Shown in pieces: positions 1-6,116 of a DNA stretch of 30,250 bases (within the stretch, counting starts at the first letter, position 1; each line of letters opens with the position of its first letter). The notes under the pieces are model-generated. The model ran no database searches, had not been told where the DNA came from, and saw nothing but the letters and a program-made list of their open reading frames with translations. Origin of the DNA: Clostridiales bacterium UBA5888. Lineage in GTDB: Bacteria; Bacillota; Clostridia; Oscillospirales; Oscillospiraceae. The stretch lies in contig DJEW01000034.1 of the NCBI GenBank assembly GCA_002431965.1, positions 63,131 through 93,380 of the forward strand, in the 5' to 3' direction. The position numbers and the translations under genes are program-made.

Positions 1-121
1 CCGCCGTCGAAAGCCTTGATATATCAAGGCTTTCGGTAACAGCATTTTGAACATTTTCAAAATGCTCGGCGGAAAGCGCGGTCAAAATAGTCCTGTGAGG
101 ACTTTTTTGACAAGCTGGCGG
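1..121. repeat. Cluster of three hairpins, repeat-like intergenic element
   Basis: Three strong inverted repeats lie side by side. The first (8-35) is a perfect 28-bp palindrome centred on TATATA. The second (41-66) has an 11-bp stem and a 4-base loop. The third (81-111) has a 13-bp stem with one T-T mismatch and the loop TGTGA. CCGCCG at 1-6 can pair with CGGCGG at 67-72, closing the first two hairpins into a three-way junction; GGCGG at 117-121 is an alternative partner for CCGCC. The block lies downstream of the minus-strand transporter gene, so the third hairpin may act as its terminator. Such dense palindromy suggests a dispersed repeat or MITE-like element, but only one copy is visible and the element may continue beyond the left edge. 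Confidence 0.55.
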
Positions 122-137
122 TATACCCTGTACGCGA

Positions 138-1013
138 TCATGCCTTAAAGTCTGTTTCGCTCACGAGCGCAGAACCTATGATCAGCGCCGCGCCCGCAAG
201 AGCGAGAGGTGAAAGCTGCTCATGCAGCACGGCGGCGGAAAGAACCAGAGCAAAAACAGGGTCAATATAGCTCAGAACAGCGATGGACTGCGCTCTCAGA
301 CGCTGCATGCAGCCGAAGTACAGCACATACGCTATCCCTGTATGCACAATGCCTATCACCAGAACCATCACCACGGATCTTGAGTCCAGGGCTGTAAATT
401 CGCCGGCTCCCGCAGCGATGACGCGCGGAACAAGGACGAGCGCGGCGGATGCAAGCTGCACAAGCGTCTTCTGGTATGCGTCGTCCACCTGCACCTTTTT
501 ATTCAGAATGATGACCGCGGCATACAGCGCTGCCGCACAGAGAGCACAGAATATGCCGTTTACGTCCTGCGCGTCTGACTGTGATTCCTCTGCCACACCC
601 GAAACGAATATCATGCCCACTATAGCCGCAGCCGCGCAGAAGAGCTTCTTCACAGTCAGCTTTTCCTTGAAAAAGACAGGAGAGAGAAAAATCAAGATCG
701 TCGGCTGCATATAGTAACACAGGGTTGCCCTGGCAACGGAGGTGTATCTGTACGCCTCGAACAGCAGCAGCCAGTTCATTCCCATTATCGCGCCGGTCAC
801 AGCAAGCCAGAGCAGCTTCCCTGCGGAAAGCCTTTCCGGTCTGCGCCCTGTTGCCGCAATAAAAATGAGCAGAAAGAGACTGCCCATCAATCCACGCGAA
901 AAAGCGAGCATCTCAGAAGACAGGGGAATGTATTTTCTGAAAATACCTATTGTGCCGAAAATCAGCATAGAGGTAATCATCATGATATAAGCCTTCGTGT
1001 TTTTCTCCTGCAT
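138..1013 (-). CDS. EamA/DMT-family permease (10-TMS drug/metabolite transporter)
   Basis: Predicted integral membrane transporter of 291 residues, the usual size for EamA proteins with two repeats of five helices. The N-terminus reads as a first membrane segment (TSMLIFGTIGIFRKY), and the second repeat begins near residue 150 (GIFCALCAAALYAAVIILNK). The second repeat ends with the typical family segment (YIDPVFALVLSAAVLHEQLS) and a last helix (GAALIIGSALV). The start is supported by GGAGGAG about 10 bases upstream of the ATG. Substrates in this family range from amino acids to nucleotides and cannot be predicted here. The gene appears monocistronic: a hairpin separates it from the upstream kinase gene, and the hairpin cluster at 1-121 follows it. 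Confidence 0.88.
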   Translation of the reverse strand: MQEKNTKAYIMMITSMLIFGTIGIFRKYIPLSSEMLAFSRGLMGSLFLLIFIAATGRRPERLSAGKLLWLAVTGAIMGMNWLLLFEAYRYTSVARATLCYYMQPTILIFLSPVFFKEKLTVKKLFCAAAAIVGMIFVSGVAEESQSDAQDVNGIFCALCAAALYAAVIILNKKVQVDDAYQKTLVQLASAALVLVPRVIAAGAGEFTALDSRSVVMVLVIGIVHTGIAYVLYFGCMQRLRAQSIAVLSYIDPVFALVLSAAVLHEQLSPLALAGAALIIGSALVSETDFKA

Positions 1014-1047
1014 TGCAGCGTGTCTCCTCCATGGTGAATAATACCAC

Positions 1048-1075
1048 AGCGCCTCCGGGAAGTTCCGGAGGCGCT
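1048..1075 (-). terminator. Hairpin terminator after pfk (weak U-run)
   Basis: An 11-bp GC-rich perfect stem (AGCGCCTCCGG with its complement) has a 6-base loop. It lies 40 bases downstream of the phosphofructokinase stop on the minus strand. The minus-strand tail (GTGGTATTATTC) is only moderately T-rich, so termination efficiency is uncertain. Confidence 0.6.
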
Positions 1076-1114
1076 TTGTGCTTACTTGGTGCTTATATGT
1101 TGTGCCTGCCTTTT

Positions 1115-2203
1115 TCAGTCGCCCATGCAGATGCCGATGTCGCGCGCGACCTGGATGATGGGATGATCAATTGGCAAAAACTTCGTCTTGCTCGCAGCGT
1201 CATCGAGCGGAATGGAGCATATCTCGCCGTTCTGGATGGCGACCATGCGCCCGTACTGCTTGTTGATGATGAGATCGGCGGCGGCAGTGCCGAACTGTGT
1301 GGCGAGCACGCGGTCATACGGGCAAGGGGGACCTCCCCTCTGATAGTGCCCAGGGACGGTCACGCGGGTCTCCTGCCCGGTGAGCGCCTCCAGCTCCGCC
1401 GCGAGCGCGTAGGACACGGTGGGGTAGTGGCTGTCCTCCCTCTTTTTGCGGCTTGCCTCCTCGTCGAGCTTTACATCATCCACGGAAACCGCGCCCTCGG
1501 CGCACGCGATGATGGAAAAGCCGCGCCCGGCTCTGTCGCGGCGGGCGATAAGCTCGGCGATCCTGTTCACGTCATAGGGTATCTCGGGGATGAGGATGGC
1601 GTCTGCGCCGCTGGCGATGCCCGCATGCAGCGTCAGCCAGCCCGCGTCGCGCCCCATAAGCTCCACAACGAAGGTGCGCCCGTGGGAGCACGCGGTGGAA
1701 TGGATATAGTCAATGACGTTCGTGGCGATGTCTACCGCGCTTTGAAAGCCGAAGGTCGTGTCCGTACCCCAGATGTCGTTGTCGATGGTCTTGGGCAGGG
1801 TGACGACGTTCATACCCGCGTCGGCAATGAGCTTCGCGCTCTTCTGCGTGCCGTTGCCGCCCATAATGACGAGACAGTCAAGGTTGAGGCGGTTGTAGGT
1901 GTCGCGCATGGCGGGGATCATGCTCTCGCCGTTTTCGTCGATGATGTCCTTGCCGGGGATATAGCGCTGGCGCGATGTGCCGAGGATCGTGCCGCCCTCG
2001 GTGAGTATGCCGGAGAAGTCCTTCGGCTCCATGAATTTATAGTCGCCGTCGGCAAGACCGCGGTAGCCCGCGTACATGCCGAATATTTCAACGTTATTTT
2101 CAAGCTTTTGAAACAGAGCCTTGCCGACGCCGCGTATTGCCGCGTTGAGACCCTGACAATCGCCGCCGCTTGTGACGATGGCGACGCGCGTCATTCTCTT
2201 CAT
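1115..2203 (-). CDS. pfkA: 6-phosphofructokinase, group III (mixed-substrate clade) type
   Basis: Cytoplasmic glycolytic enzyme phosphorylating fructose 6-phosphate; 362 residues, in the usual range for this clade. Visible motifs are the N-terminal nucleotide loop (TSGGDCQGLNAAIRG, residues 11-25), GGNGTQ at 115-120, PKTIDND at 137-143 with the catalytic base Asp141, and MGRDAG at 183-188. The position that separates ATP from pyrophosphate enzymes (E. coli Gly104) is Gly118, which favours ATP. The position equivalent to E. coli Gly124 is Lys138, as in actinobacterial and clostridial group III enzymes. The residue matching the Mg-binding Asp103 is Asn117. The start is fixed by AGGAGG 8 bases upstream. 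The phosphoryl donor should be tested rather than assumed. Confidence 0.95.
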   Translation of the reverse strand: MKRMTRVAIVTSGGDCQGLNAAIRGVGKALFQKLENNVEIFGMYAGYRGLADGDYKFMEPKDFSGILTEGGTILGTSRQRYIPGKDIIDENGESMIPAMRDTYNRLNLDCLVIMGGNGTQKSAKLIADAGMNVVTLPKTIDNDIWGTDTTFGFQSAVDIATNVIDYIHSTACSHGRTFVVELMGRDAGWLTLHAGIASGADAILIPEIPYDVNRIAELIARRDRAGRGFSIIACAEGAVSVDDVKLDEEASRKKREDSHYPTVSYALAAELEALTGQETRVTVPGHYQRGGPPCPYDRVLATQFGTAAADLIINKQYGRMVAIQNGEICSIPLDDAASKTKFLPIDHPIIQVARDIGICMGD

Positions 2204-2232
2204 TGCTTCTACCTCCTGTTATTTCATGCTAT

Positions 2233-2261
2233 ATTATGTTACATAGCGCCGAAAAAAGCAA
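2233..2261 (-). promoter_or_regulatory. Predicted sigma-A promoter of pfkA
   Basis: On the minus strand, TTGCTT (2256-2261) and CATAAT (2233-2238) are separated by 17 bases, about 30 bases before the start codon. A dyad (2247-2285: CGCCGA pairing TCGGCG, and AACTGT pairing ACAGTT) covers the -35 region and could be an operator. Confidence 0.55.
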
Positions 2262-2314
2262 CTGTGAATTCATACAGTTTCGGCGAAATAACGGCGCTTG
2301 AAATGAATGCGGGA

Positions 2315-2343
2315 TTGCTATTTTAGCCATACCGTGATAAAAT
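2315..2343 (+). promoter_or_regulatory. Predicted sigma-A promoter of the 111-residue gene
   Basis: TTGCTA (2315-2320) and TAAAAT (2338-2343) have a 17-base spacer. It lies 38 bases before the start codon and diverges from the pfkA promoter. Confidence 0.65.
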
Positions 2344-2381
2344 CAGGCTATGAAAATAAACATATGCAAGGAGTATATGCA

Positions 2382-2717
2382 ATGACGCAGCCGATACAGC
2401 CCAATGACGTCAAATGGAGCGACGACGCGGAGTGGGAGGAATTCAAAAAACAGGCCGTACAGGATGAGCTGTACTATAACGGTCCGGGAGATCTTCTCGA
2501 CACGGCGGAGGGGAGGGCAAAGTTCTGCCGATTGAACGACACAACCGTATTCCAGAAGCCGGATCCGCAGTACCCCGGGAATAAAATATGGGTGTTCAAC
2601 AACAAGGGACAGGGTCTTGTCGTGAAAAAGCGCAGCCGCGTAGACCCGGCGCTTATGGAGAACGTCGAGTATGACGCGGCGGGATGCGAGCTGAGCCGTT
2701 CCTACGAACCCGCATAA
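2382..2717 (+). CDS. Small hypothetical protein (111 aa)
   Basis: I do not recognise the family. The start at 2382 is chosen because AAGGAG (2368-2373) sits 8 bases upstream and a good promoter lies just before it; an in-frame ATG at 2307 lies upstream of that promoter and is unlikely. The protein is soluble, hydrophilic and has no signal peptide or membrane segment. The N-terminal third is acidic and rich in Trp (KWSDDAEWEEF); the C-terminal half carries a Lys/Arg patch (VVKKRSRV). It is a single-gene unit with its own promoter and terminator. It is convergent with the 71-residue gene, so neighbours say little about its role. Confidence 0.75.
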   Translation: MTQPIQPNDVKWSDDAEWEEFKKQAVQDELYYNGPGDLLDTAEGRAKFCRLNDTTVFQKPDPQYPGNKIWVFNNKGQGLVVKKRSRVDPALMENVEYDAAGCELSRSYEPA

Positions 2718-2744
2718 AACTCCATGCAGAAACGCTGCACAACG

Positions 2745-2776
2745 AAAAACTGCATATGCCATTGCATGAAGTTTTT
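2745..2776 (+). terminator. Possible weak terminator or alternative hairpin
   Basis: AAAAACT (2745-2751) pairs with AGTTTTT (2770-2776) around an inner ATGC/GCAT stem. A second left arm (AAAACT, 2716-2721, overlapping the stop codon) competes for the same right arm. It may assist the stronger terminator further downstream. Confidence 0.3.
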
Positions 2777-2813
2777 GTGCATCATTTCTGATTTTGACAT
2801 GATTTTACATAAC

Positions 2814-2856
2814 CGAAAAGAGTGCCGTCGGGCACTCTTTTCGGGCGATTTTTTTA
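2814..2856 (+). terminator. Strong intrinsic terminator of the 111-aa gene
   Basis: A perfect 13-bp stem (2814-2826 with 2831-2843) has a 4-base loop and is followed by GGCGA and a run of T. It lies between two convergent genes. The T-run is on the plus strand, so it mainly serves the 111-residue gene. Confidence 0.85.
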
Positions 2857-2864
2857 TGCAGGCT

Positions 2865-3080
2865 TTACTTGACTATCTCGTTTATCTTTGCTTCTATCTG
2901 CTTTGCAACGTCTTCCGGCAGAATTTTCTTGCTAACGACGAGATCGAAAATCTCCCCGCAGCTCTTCTTATTGAAAAGCTTTATCGGGTATTTCATCAAC
3001 GCGGGGGCAAGCTCCTTGATGACGGCGACGGTCTTGGGGTTGTCAAAGCACTCTTTGACGGTCATGCTTCTGAAATCCAT
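2865..3080 (-). CDS. Small helical-domain protein (71 aa)
   Basis: A short, probably all-helical cytoplasmic protein. The pattern MTVKECFDNPKTVAVIKEL, followed by a Pro-containing turn and a C-terminal helix (PEDVAKQIEAKINEIV), resembles small domains of unknown function that occur alone or fused to enzymes in Clostridia; this is recognised by pattern only. GGAGG (complement of 3088-3092) stands 7 bases before the ATG, making the start firm. It lies 51 bases downstream of the SleB-like gene on the same strand and may be read from the same transcript. No catalytic motif is visible and I assign no function. Confidence 0.8.
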   Translation of the reverse strand: MDFRSMTVKECFDNPKTVAVIKELAPALMKYPIKLFNKKSCGEIFDLVVSKKILPEDVAKQIEAKINEIVK

Positions 3081-3131
3081 GGTGAGTCCTCCAAATATAA
3101 ATTTACCGATCAGGATGCTGCTATTTTACCA

Positions 3132-3749
3132 TCAGCCGCCCGCCGCGTCAACTGCCGTTTCGCCGCCGCGATACAGATCCAGAGCGTCGCTCTTATAAAA
3201 ATACGTATTGCCGAGCAGACGGTCGCAGAACATTGCATATACGCCGTCCGCCGGATAGTCCGTCAGCAGCACGACCGACGGCTCAAGCATCCGCTCGCCC
3301 AGCAGCAGCCGCAGCGCAACGCGCACACACTCCGCCGACGGCTCGCGGCAGGCGTCGAACGCATGTGTATCCACGGCGTTCACCTGACCTGATTGACAGA
3401 TAACGCCCTCGATGCTGTTTGGATACTCGGGCGAGGCAACGCGGTTGAGCACGACCTCACCCGCACACAGCCGAAGCTCGTCCGAGCAGCGGTAGCTGCC
3501 GTATTTGAGGTATATGTAGCGGGAGAGAGTATAAAGATCATCGAACGACACGGGAACATAGCCGGCGCTCTTACCCTGGCTGAGCTCACGCAGAGATTCT
3601 GCGCTGTGCCCGGCTCGCACATCGCCGCATGCCGCCGCGCGTACCATCGCGTCCAGATAGTCCGGTTCAGGCTCGGGCAGCGTCTGCGCGCAGGTCGTCA
3701 GGCACAGCGCAGCGGCGAGCGCCATAAGAAGGATGAATAGCTTTTTCAC
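3132..3749 (-). CDS. SleB-like cell-wall hydrolase domain lipoprotein, catalytic Glu apparently missing
   Basis: Predicted exported protein of 205 residues. I start it at GTG 3749 because GGAGG (complement of 3758-3762) is 8 bases upstream; a TTG at 3764 would overlap that site. The N-terminus is a signal peptide (VKKLFILLMALAAALCL) ending in LTTCAQ, a plausible but imperfect lipobox. The body matches the SleB/Hydrolase_2 fold of cortex-lytic enzymes: YTLSRYIY, then EVVLNRVASPEYPNSIEGVI and a Gly-Gln. The family normally has an A-E-A/G segment with the catalytic Glu after the first helix; here it reads LKYGS, with no Glu in that place. The protein may be inactive, act as a binding protein, or use another residue. 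It also contains several cysteines. Confidence 0.72.
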   Translation of the reverse strand: MKKLFILLMALAAALCLTTCAQTLPEPEPDYLDAMVRAAACGDVRAGHSAESLRELSQGKSAGYVPVSFDDLYTLSRYIYLKYGSYRCSDELRLCAGEVVLNRVASPEYPNSIEGVICQSGQVNAVDTHAFDACREPSAECVRVALRLLLGERMLEPSVVLLTDYPADGVYAMFCDRLLGNTYFYKSDALDLYRGGETAVDAAGG

Positions 3750-3838
3750 CTTGTCCACCTCCAAGCCTACTATATCCGCTTGGCGGTGCGAAAAGTGTCA
3801 TATCAGGGCGGGGAATTGCCGGAAGTCGATAAAGAATA

Positions 3839-3893
3839 AAAAAGCGGAGGGAGCAGCTGCCCGCAGGGGGTGAAGCTGCTCCCTCCGCTTTTT
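3839..3893. terminator. Bidirectional intrinsic terminator, 20-bp perfect stem
   Basis: Arms 3839-3858 and 3874-3893 are perfectly complementary, with a 15-base loop and A-run/T-run flanks, so the hairpin works in both directions. On the minus strand it would stop transcripts from the GntR gene before the SleB-like gene. On the plus strand nothing obvious precedes it. Confidence 0.85.
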
Positions 3894-4153
3894 CACTATG
3901 CGGAGCAAAGATATATACATTCACATAATAGCCAGAAACATTGCACAAAATATAAACATCTTTTTTGTATAATATATATCAAGAGTTTGTGAGCACATAC
4001 AAAATACCGAGCATAATCGACAAAGAAAACGCAAAATCGCTGAAAAATAGCAAAACCAGACCAAATGTGTTGACATCTGCGTATAAAAGTATATACTTTT
4101 ATACGCAGATAGGTATATGTTTTATGCTTGGGTATCCAAAGATTTTTTAGAAG
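3894..4153. other. AT-rich gap without a convincing gene
   Basis: This stretch between the terminator and the end of the GntR gene is much more AT-rich than its surroundings. It holds a TATAAT at 3968-3973 without a well-spaced -35, a series of short A-tracts, and the promoter-palindrome described separately. A 61-codon plus-strand frame (3965-4150) has no ribosome site and spans the promoter, so I do not call it. After the palindrome, TTGG-GTAT-CCAA followed by six T (about 4130-4146) could be a weak plus-strand terminator. Confidence 0.5.
4022..4110 (+). promoter_or_regulatory. A-tract promoter overlapped by a perfect 36-bp palindromic operator
   Basis: TTGACA (4070-4075) and TATACT (4092-4097) have a 16-base spacer: a near-consensus sigma-A promoter pointing right. 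Bases 4075-4110 are a perfect 36-bp palindrome that starts at the end of the -35 and covers the -10. Its centre is GTATATAC, matching the GT-N-TA-N-AC operator core known for HutC-type GntR repressors. Just upstream, A-tracts centred near 4034, 4045, 4053 and 4064 repeat at close to helical pitch, suggesting curved DNA or an UP-like element. No open reading frame follows on the plus strand; transcription would run antisense into the 3' end of the GntR gene. Confidence 0.65.
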
Positions 4154-4894
4154 TCACAGCGCGAAGGTGAAGAGCGGAACATTACGCAGATCGTTGGGAC
4201 AAACCGTGTAAACAGTGCTCAAAAGCTGCATGTTCTCGTCAAATATATCCTCATCCCATATCTGCATGTGCGGCGGGTTGCCGAGAAGCTGGCACGCACC
4301 CTCAAGAAACGGATGGAGCGGCGTGTTGACATATATCTTTATAAATTTCGGCGTGACGTTGATTTTCGCCTTGAGGTAGTCAAAAACAAAGTGGGCGCTC
4401 AGATAATCCAGTGTGGGGAGTATATTTACTCCGCCTGTCAGATCAACGGGAATATAGATATAGTCCAGCGATTCCTCTTCGTTCGACGACCATGGGCGTT
4501 TGTTTGCAAGCACGATCTCATAGAAATCGGCGTCGGAAGCAAAGCGCCCCTTTTTCAAAAGCTCCTCAGGACCCGGAATAATCCGGAATGAGAGCACCTG
4601 ATGAACGCGGGCATTGTCCTCAAGCGAAAATTTGACCGCCTTGACAAAGGCGCTGGCCTCGGTCGATGCCGGGGAGGCAGAGGTGACGAATGTGCCGCGC
4701 CCGCGCGTGCTGTCCAGAACGCCGGCGACAGACAGCTCTTTAAGAGCCTTGTTCGCGGTCACTCTTGAAACGGAGAACATCTCGGCGATTTCTTTTTCGG
4801 TCGGTATCTTGCTGCCCGGTGCAAACTTGCCGGACTTTATAGAATCAAGAATGTAGTTTTTGATCCTTACATATTTAGGCGTATCATTGTCCAC
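4154..4894 (-). CDS. GntR/HutC-family transcriptional regulator with UTRA domain
   Basis: DNA-binding repressor or activator of 246 residues, typical for the HutC subfamily. Residues 5-73 form the winged helix-turn-helix (IPTEKEIAEMFSVSRVTANKALKEL, then the wing GVLDSTRGRGTFV). Residues from about 95 to 240 form the UTRA effector-binding domain, recognisable by VLSFRIIPGPEELL near its start and the Tyr-Ile-Tyr-Ile-Pro segment in the middle. The start is GTG at 4894 with AGGAG 10 bases upstream. It is divergent from the UroD-like operon, which it probably controls. Effectors of UTRA proteins are usually small metabolites such as sugar phosphates or amino-acid derivatives; this one is unknown. 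A HutC-type operator core lies downstream at 4075-4110. Confidence 0.93.
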   Translation of the reverse strand: MDNDTPKYVRIKNYILDSIKSGKFAPGSKIPTEKEIAEMFSVSRVTANKALKELSVAGVLDSTRGRGTFVTSASPASTEASAFVKAVKFSLEDNARVHQVLSFRIIPGPEELLKKGRFASDADFYEIVLANKRPWSSNEEESLDYIYIPVDLTGGVNILPTLDYLSAHFVFDYLKAKINVTPKFIKIYVNTPLHPFLEGACQLLGNPPHMQIWDEDIFDENMQLLSTVYTVCPNDLRNVPLFTFAL

Positions 4895-4993
4895 GAATTA
4901 ACAGCTCCTGTCGAAAAAATAATGAAAATCATGGCTGCGCGAAAGATAAAAACATAAATCAGCATCAAAAAATTATAAATACTATTTGCGGAT

Positions 4994-5028
4994 TTGTCAA
5001 GTGCAGGCTGCAAATTGTATATATTCAA
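4994..5028 (+). promoter_or_regulatory. Promoter of the UroD-like operon with possible GntR operator
   Basis: TTGTCA (4994-4999) is followed after 18 bases by TATATA (5018-5023). Bases 5015-5028 form a 14-bp dyad with one mismatched base pair, centred on the -10, and contain GTATATAT, one base from the GTATATAC core at 4089-4096. This is the natural place for the divergent GntR protein to act; that is inference. Confidence 0.5.
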
Positions 5029-5068
5029 GGCAAAGATAAATACAAATCAAGGCGTCAGGAGGAATAAC

Positions 5069-6106
5069 ATGACAAGAGAAGAGAGAATCAAAGCCGTTTT
5101 GAACGGCGGCACGCCTGACCGTGTTCCTGTCAGCGTGTGGATGCACATGAGCCAGTACGATCAGGATCCGAGATCGCTTGCGGAAGCGATGGTGGATTTC
5201 AATCAGGAATTTGACTTTGACTTCATAAAGATGATGCCGTTCGGCGCGTACACAACGCCTGACTGGGGCGCAAAGCTCAATATCTTCTGCGACAAGTATG
5301 AAGAGGTGGAGATTGCAGCGCCCGGCGTGTGCACGAAAGAGGACTACCTGCGCATGGAGCCGCTGCCGGCAATATACGGCACGTGGGGAAAGACCCTTCA
5401 GCTCAGCCAGTGGCTCGCAAGAGAGCTGGAAAAGAGAAACATCAAGGACACGCCTTTCCTCCAGACGATTTTTAGCCCTATGACCACGCTCAAAAAGCTG
5501 ACAGGCAACAAGGTTTTCGCCGATATGTGCGAATGCCCGGAGGTCGTGCATCAGGCGCTTGAGGTCATTACCGAAACAACGATAAACTTCGTGAAGGCAA
5601 ATATTGACGTCGGCGTGAGCGGCTTCTTCTTTGCAACTCAGTGCGCGACGTATGATCTCATGACGGATGTGACGTTCGCAGAATTCTGCAAGCCGTACGA
5701 TCTGCGTGTGATTGATGCATACAAGGATAAGACATGGTTCAACGTCATGCATATCCACGGCGACAACATCATGTTCGACACTGCAAGCCTCTACCCCATA
5801 GACGTGCTCAACTGGCATGACAGACAGGGCGGTCCTCTCATGAGCGCGGCGAAGGAGCTCAGCGGGAAGGTATTCCTCGGCGGTCTGCGCGAGGGTCCCG
5901 CGATAGTAGACGGTCATCTTGTTTACGACAGCATAATGGCTCAGCGCGGTGAAGCGCCAAAGATGATAGAGGCGCATATACACGAGGCTATGGACATGAT
6001 GGACGGACGCCGGCTGATCGTAGGTCCGGGCTGCGTTGCCGACCCCAAGTCAACGAAAGAAAACATCCACGCTGTCAGACACGCCGTAGAGACGTGGAGA
6101 CGGTAA
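5069..6106 (+). CDS. Uroporphyrinogen decarboxylase-superfamily protein, MtaA-like (putative methyltransferase)
   Basis: Cytoplasmic TIM-barrel protein of 345 residues in the UroD/MtaA superfamily. The signature is the N-terminal MTREERIKAVLNGGTPDRVPV and the C-terminal glycine-rich end (IVGPGCVADPKSTKENIHA). Where MtaA enzymes have a zinc site of His-X-Cys and a later Cys, this protein shows His228-X-His230 (MHIHGDN) and Cys322, compatible with metal binding by a cobalamin- or thiol-dependent methyltransferase. It is not the heme-pathway HemE: it lacks the usual HemE N-terminus and no heme genes are near. Start: AGGAGG 6 bases upstream of ATG 5069; an in-frame start at 4994 lies inside the promoter. 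First gene of an operon with a DMT transporter and a cysteine desulfidase. Substrate unknown. Confidence 0.85.
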   Translation: MTREERIKAVLNGGTPDRVPVSVWMHMSQYDQDPRSLAEAMVDFNQEFDFDFIKMMPFGAYTTPDWGAKLNIFCDKYEEVEIAAPGVCTKEDYLRMEPLPAIYGTWGKTLQLSQWLARELEKRNIKDTPFLQTIFSPMTTLKKLTGNKVFADMCECPEVVHQALEVITETTINFVKANIDVGVSGFFFATQCATYDLMTDVTFAEFCKPYDLRVIDAYKDKTWFNVMHIHGDNIMFDTASLYPIDVLNWHDRQGGPLMSAAKELSGKVFLGGLREGPAIVDGHLVYDSIMAQRGEAPKMIEAHIHEAMDMMDGRRLIVGPGCVADPKSTKENIHAVRHAVETWRR

Positions 6107-6116
6107 AAAGCGCGTT

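Noticed and set aside
1013..2326. Long plus-strand frame (437 codons) opposite pfkA
   Set aside because: The minus strand encodes a full phosphofructokinase; this frame is its complement, with no ribosome site and no family pattern.
4075..4110. 36-bp palindrome as a terminator of the GntR gene
   Set aside because: No T-run follows it on the minus strand, and a clear terminator lies further on at 3839-3893.
3965..4150. 61-codon plus-strand frame in the AT-rich gap
   Set aside because: No ribosome site, and it spans the promoter and palindrome; composition is like noncoding DNA.
4997..5983. Long minus-strand frame opposite the UroD-like gene
   Set aside because: Antisense to a well-supported gene; no motif and no ribosome site.
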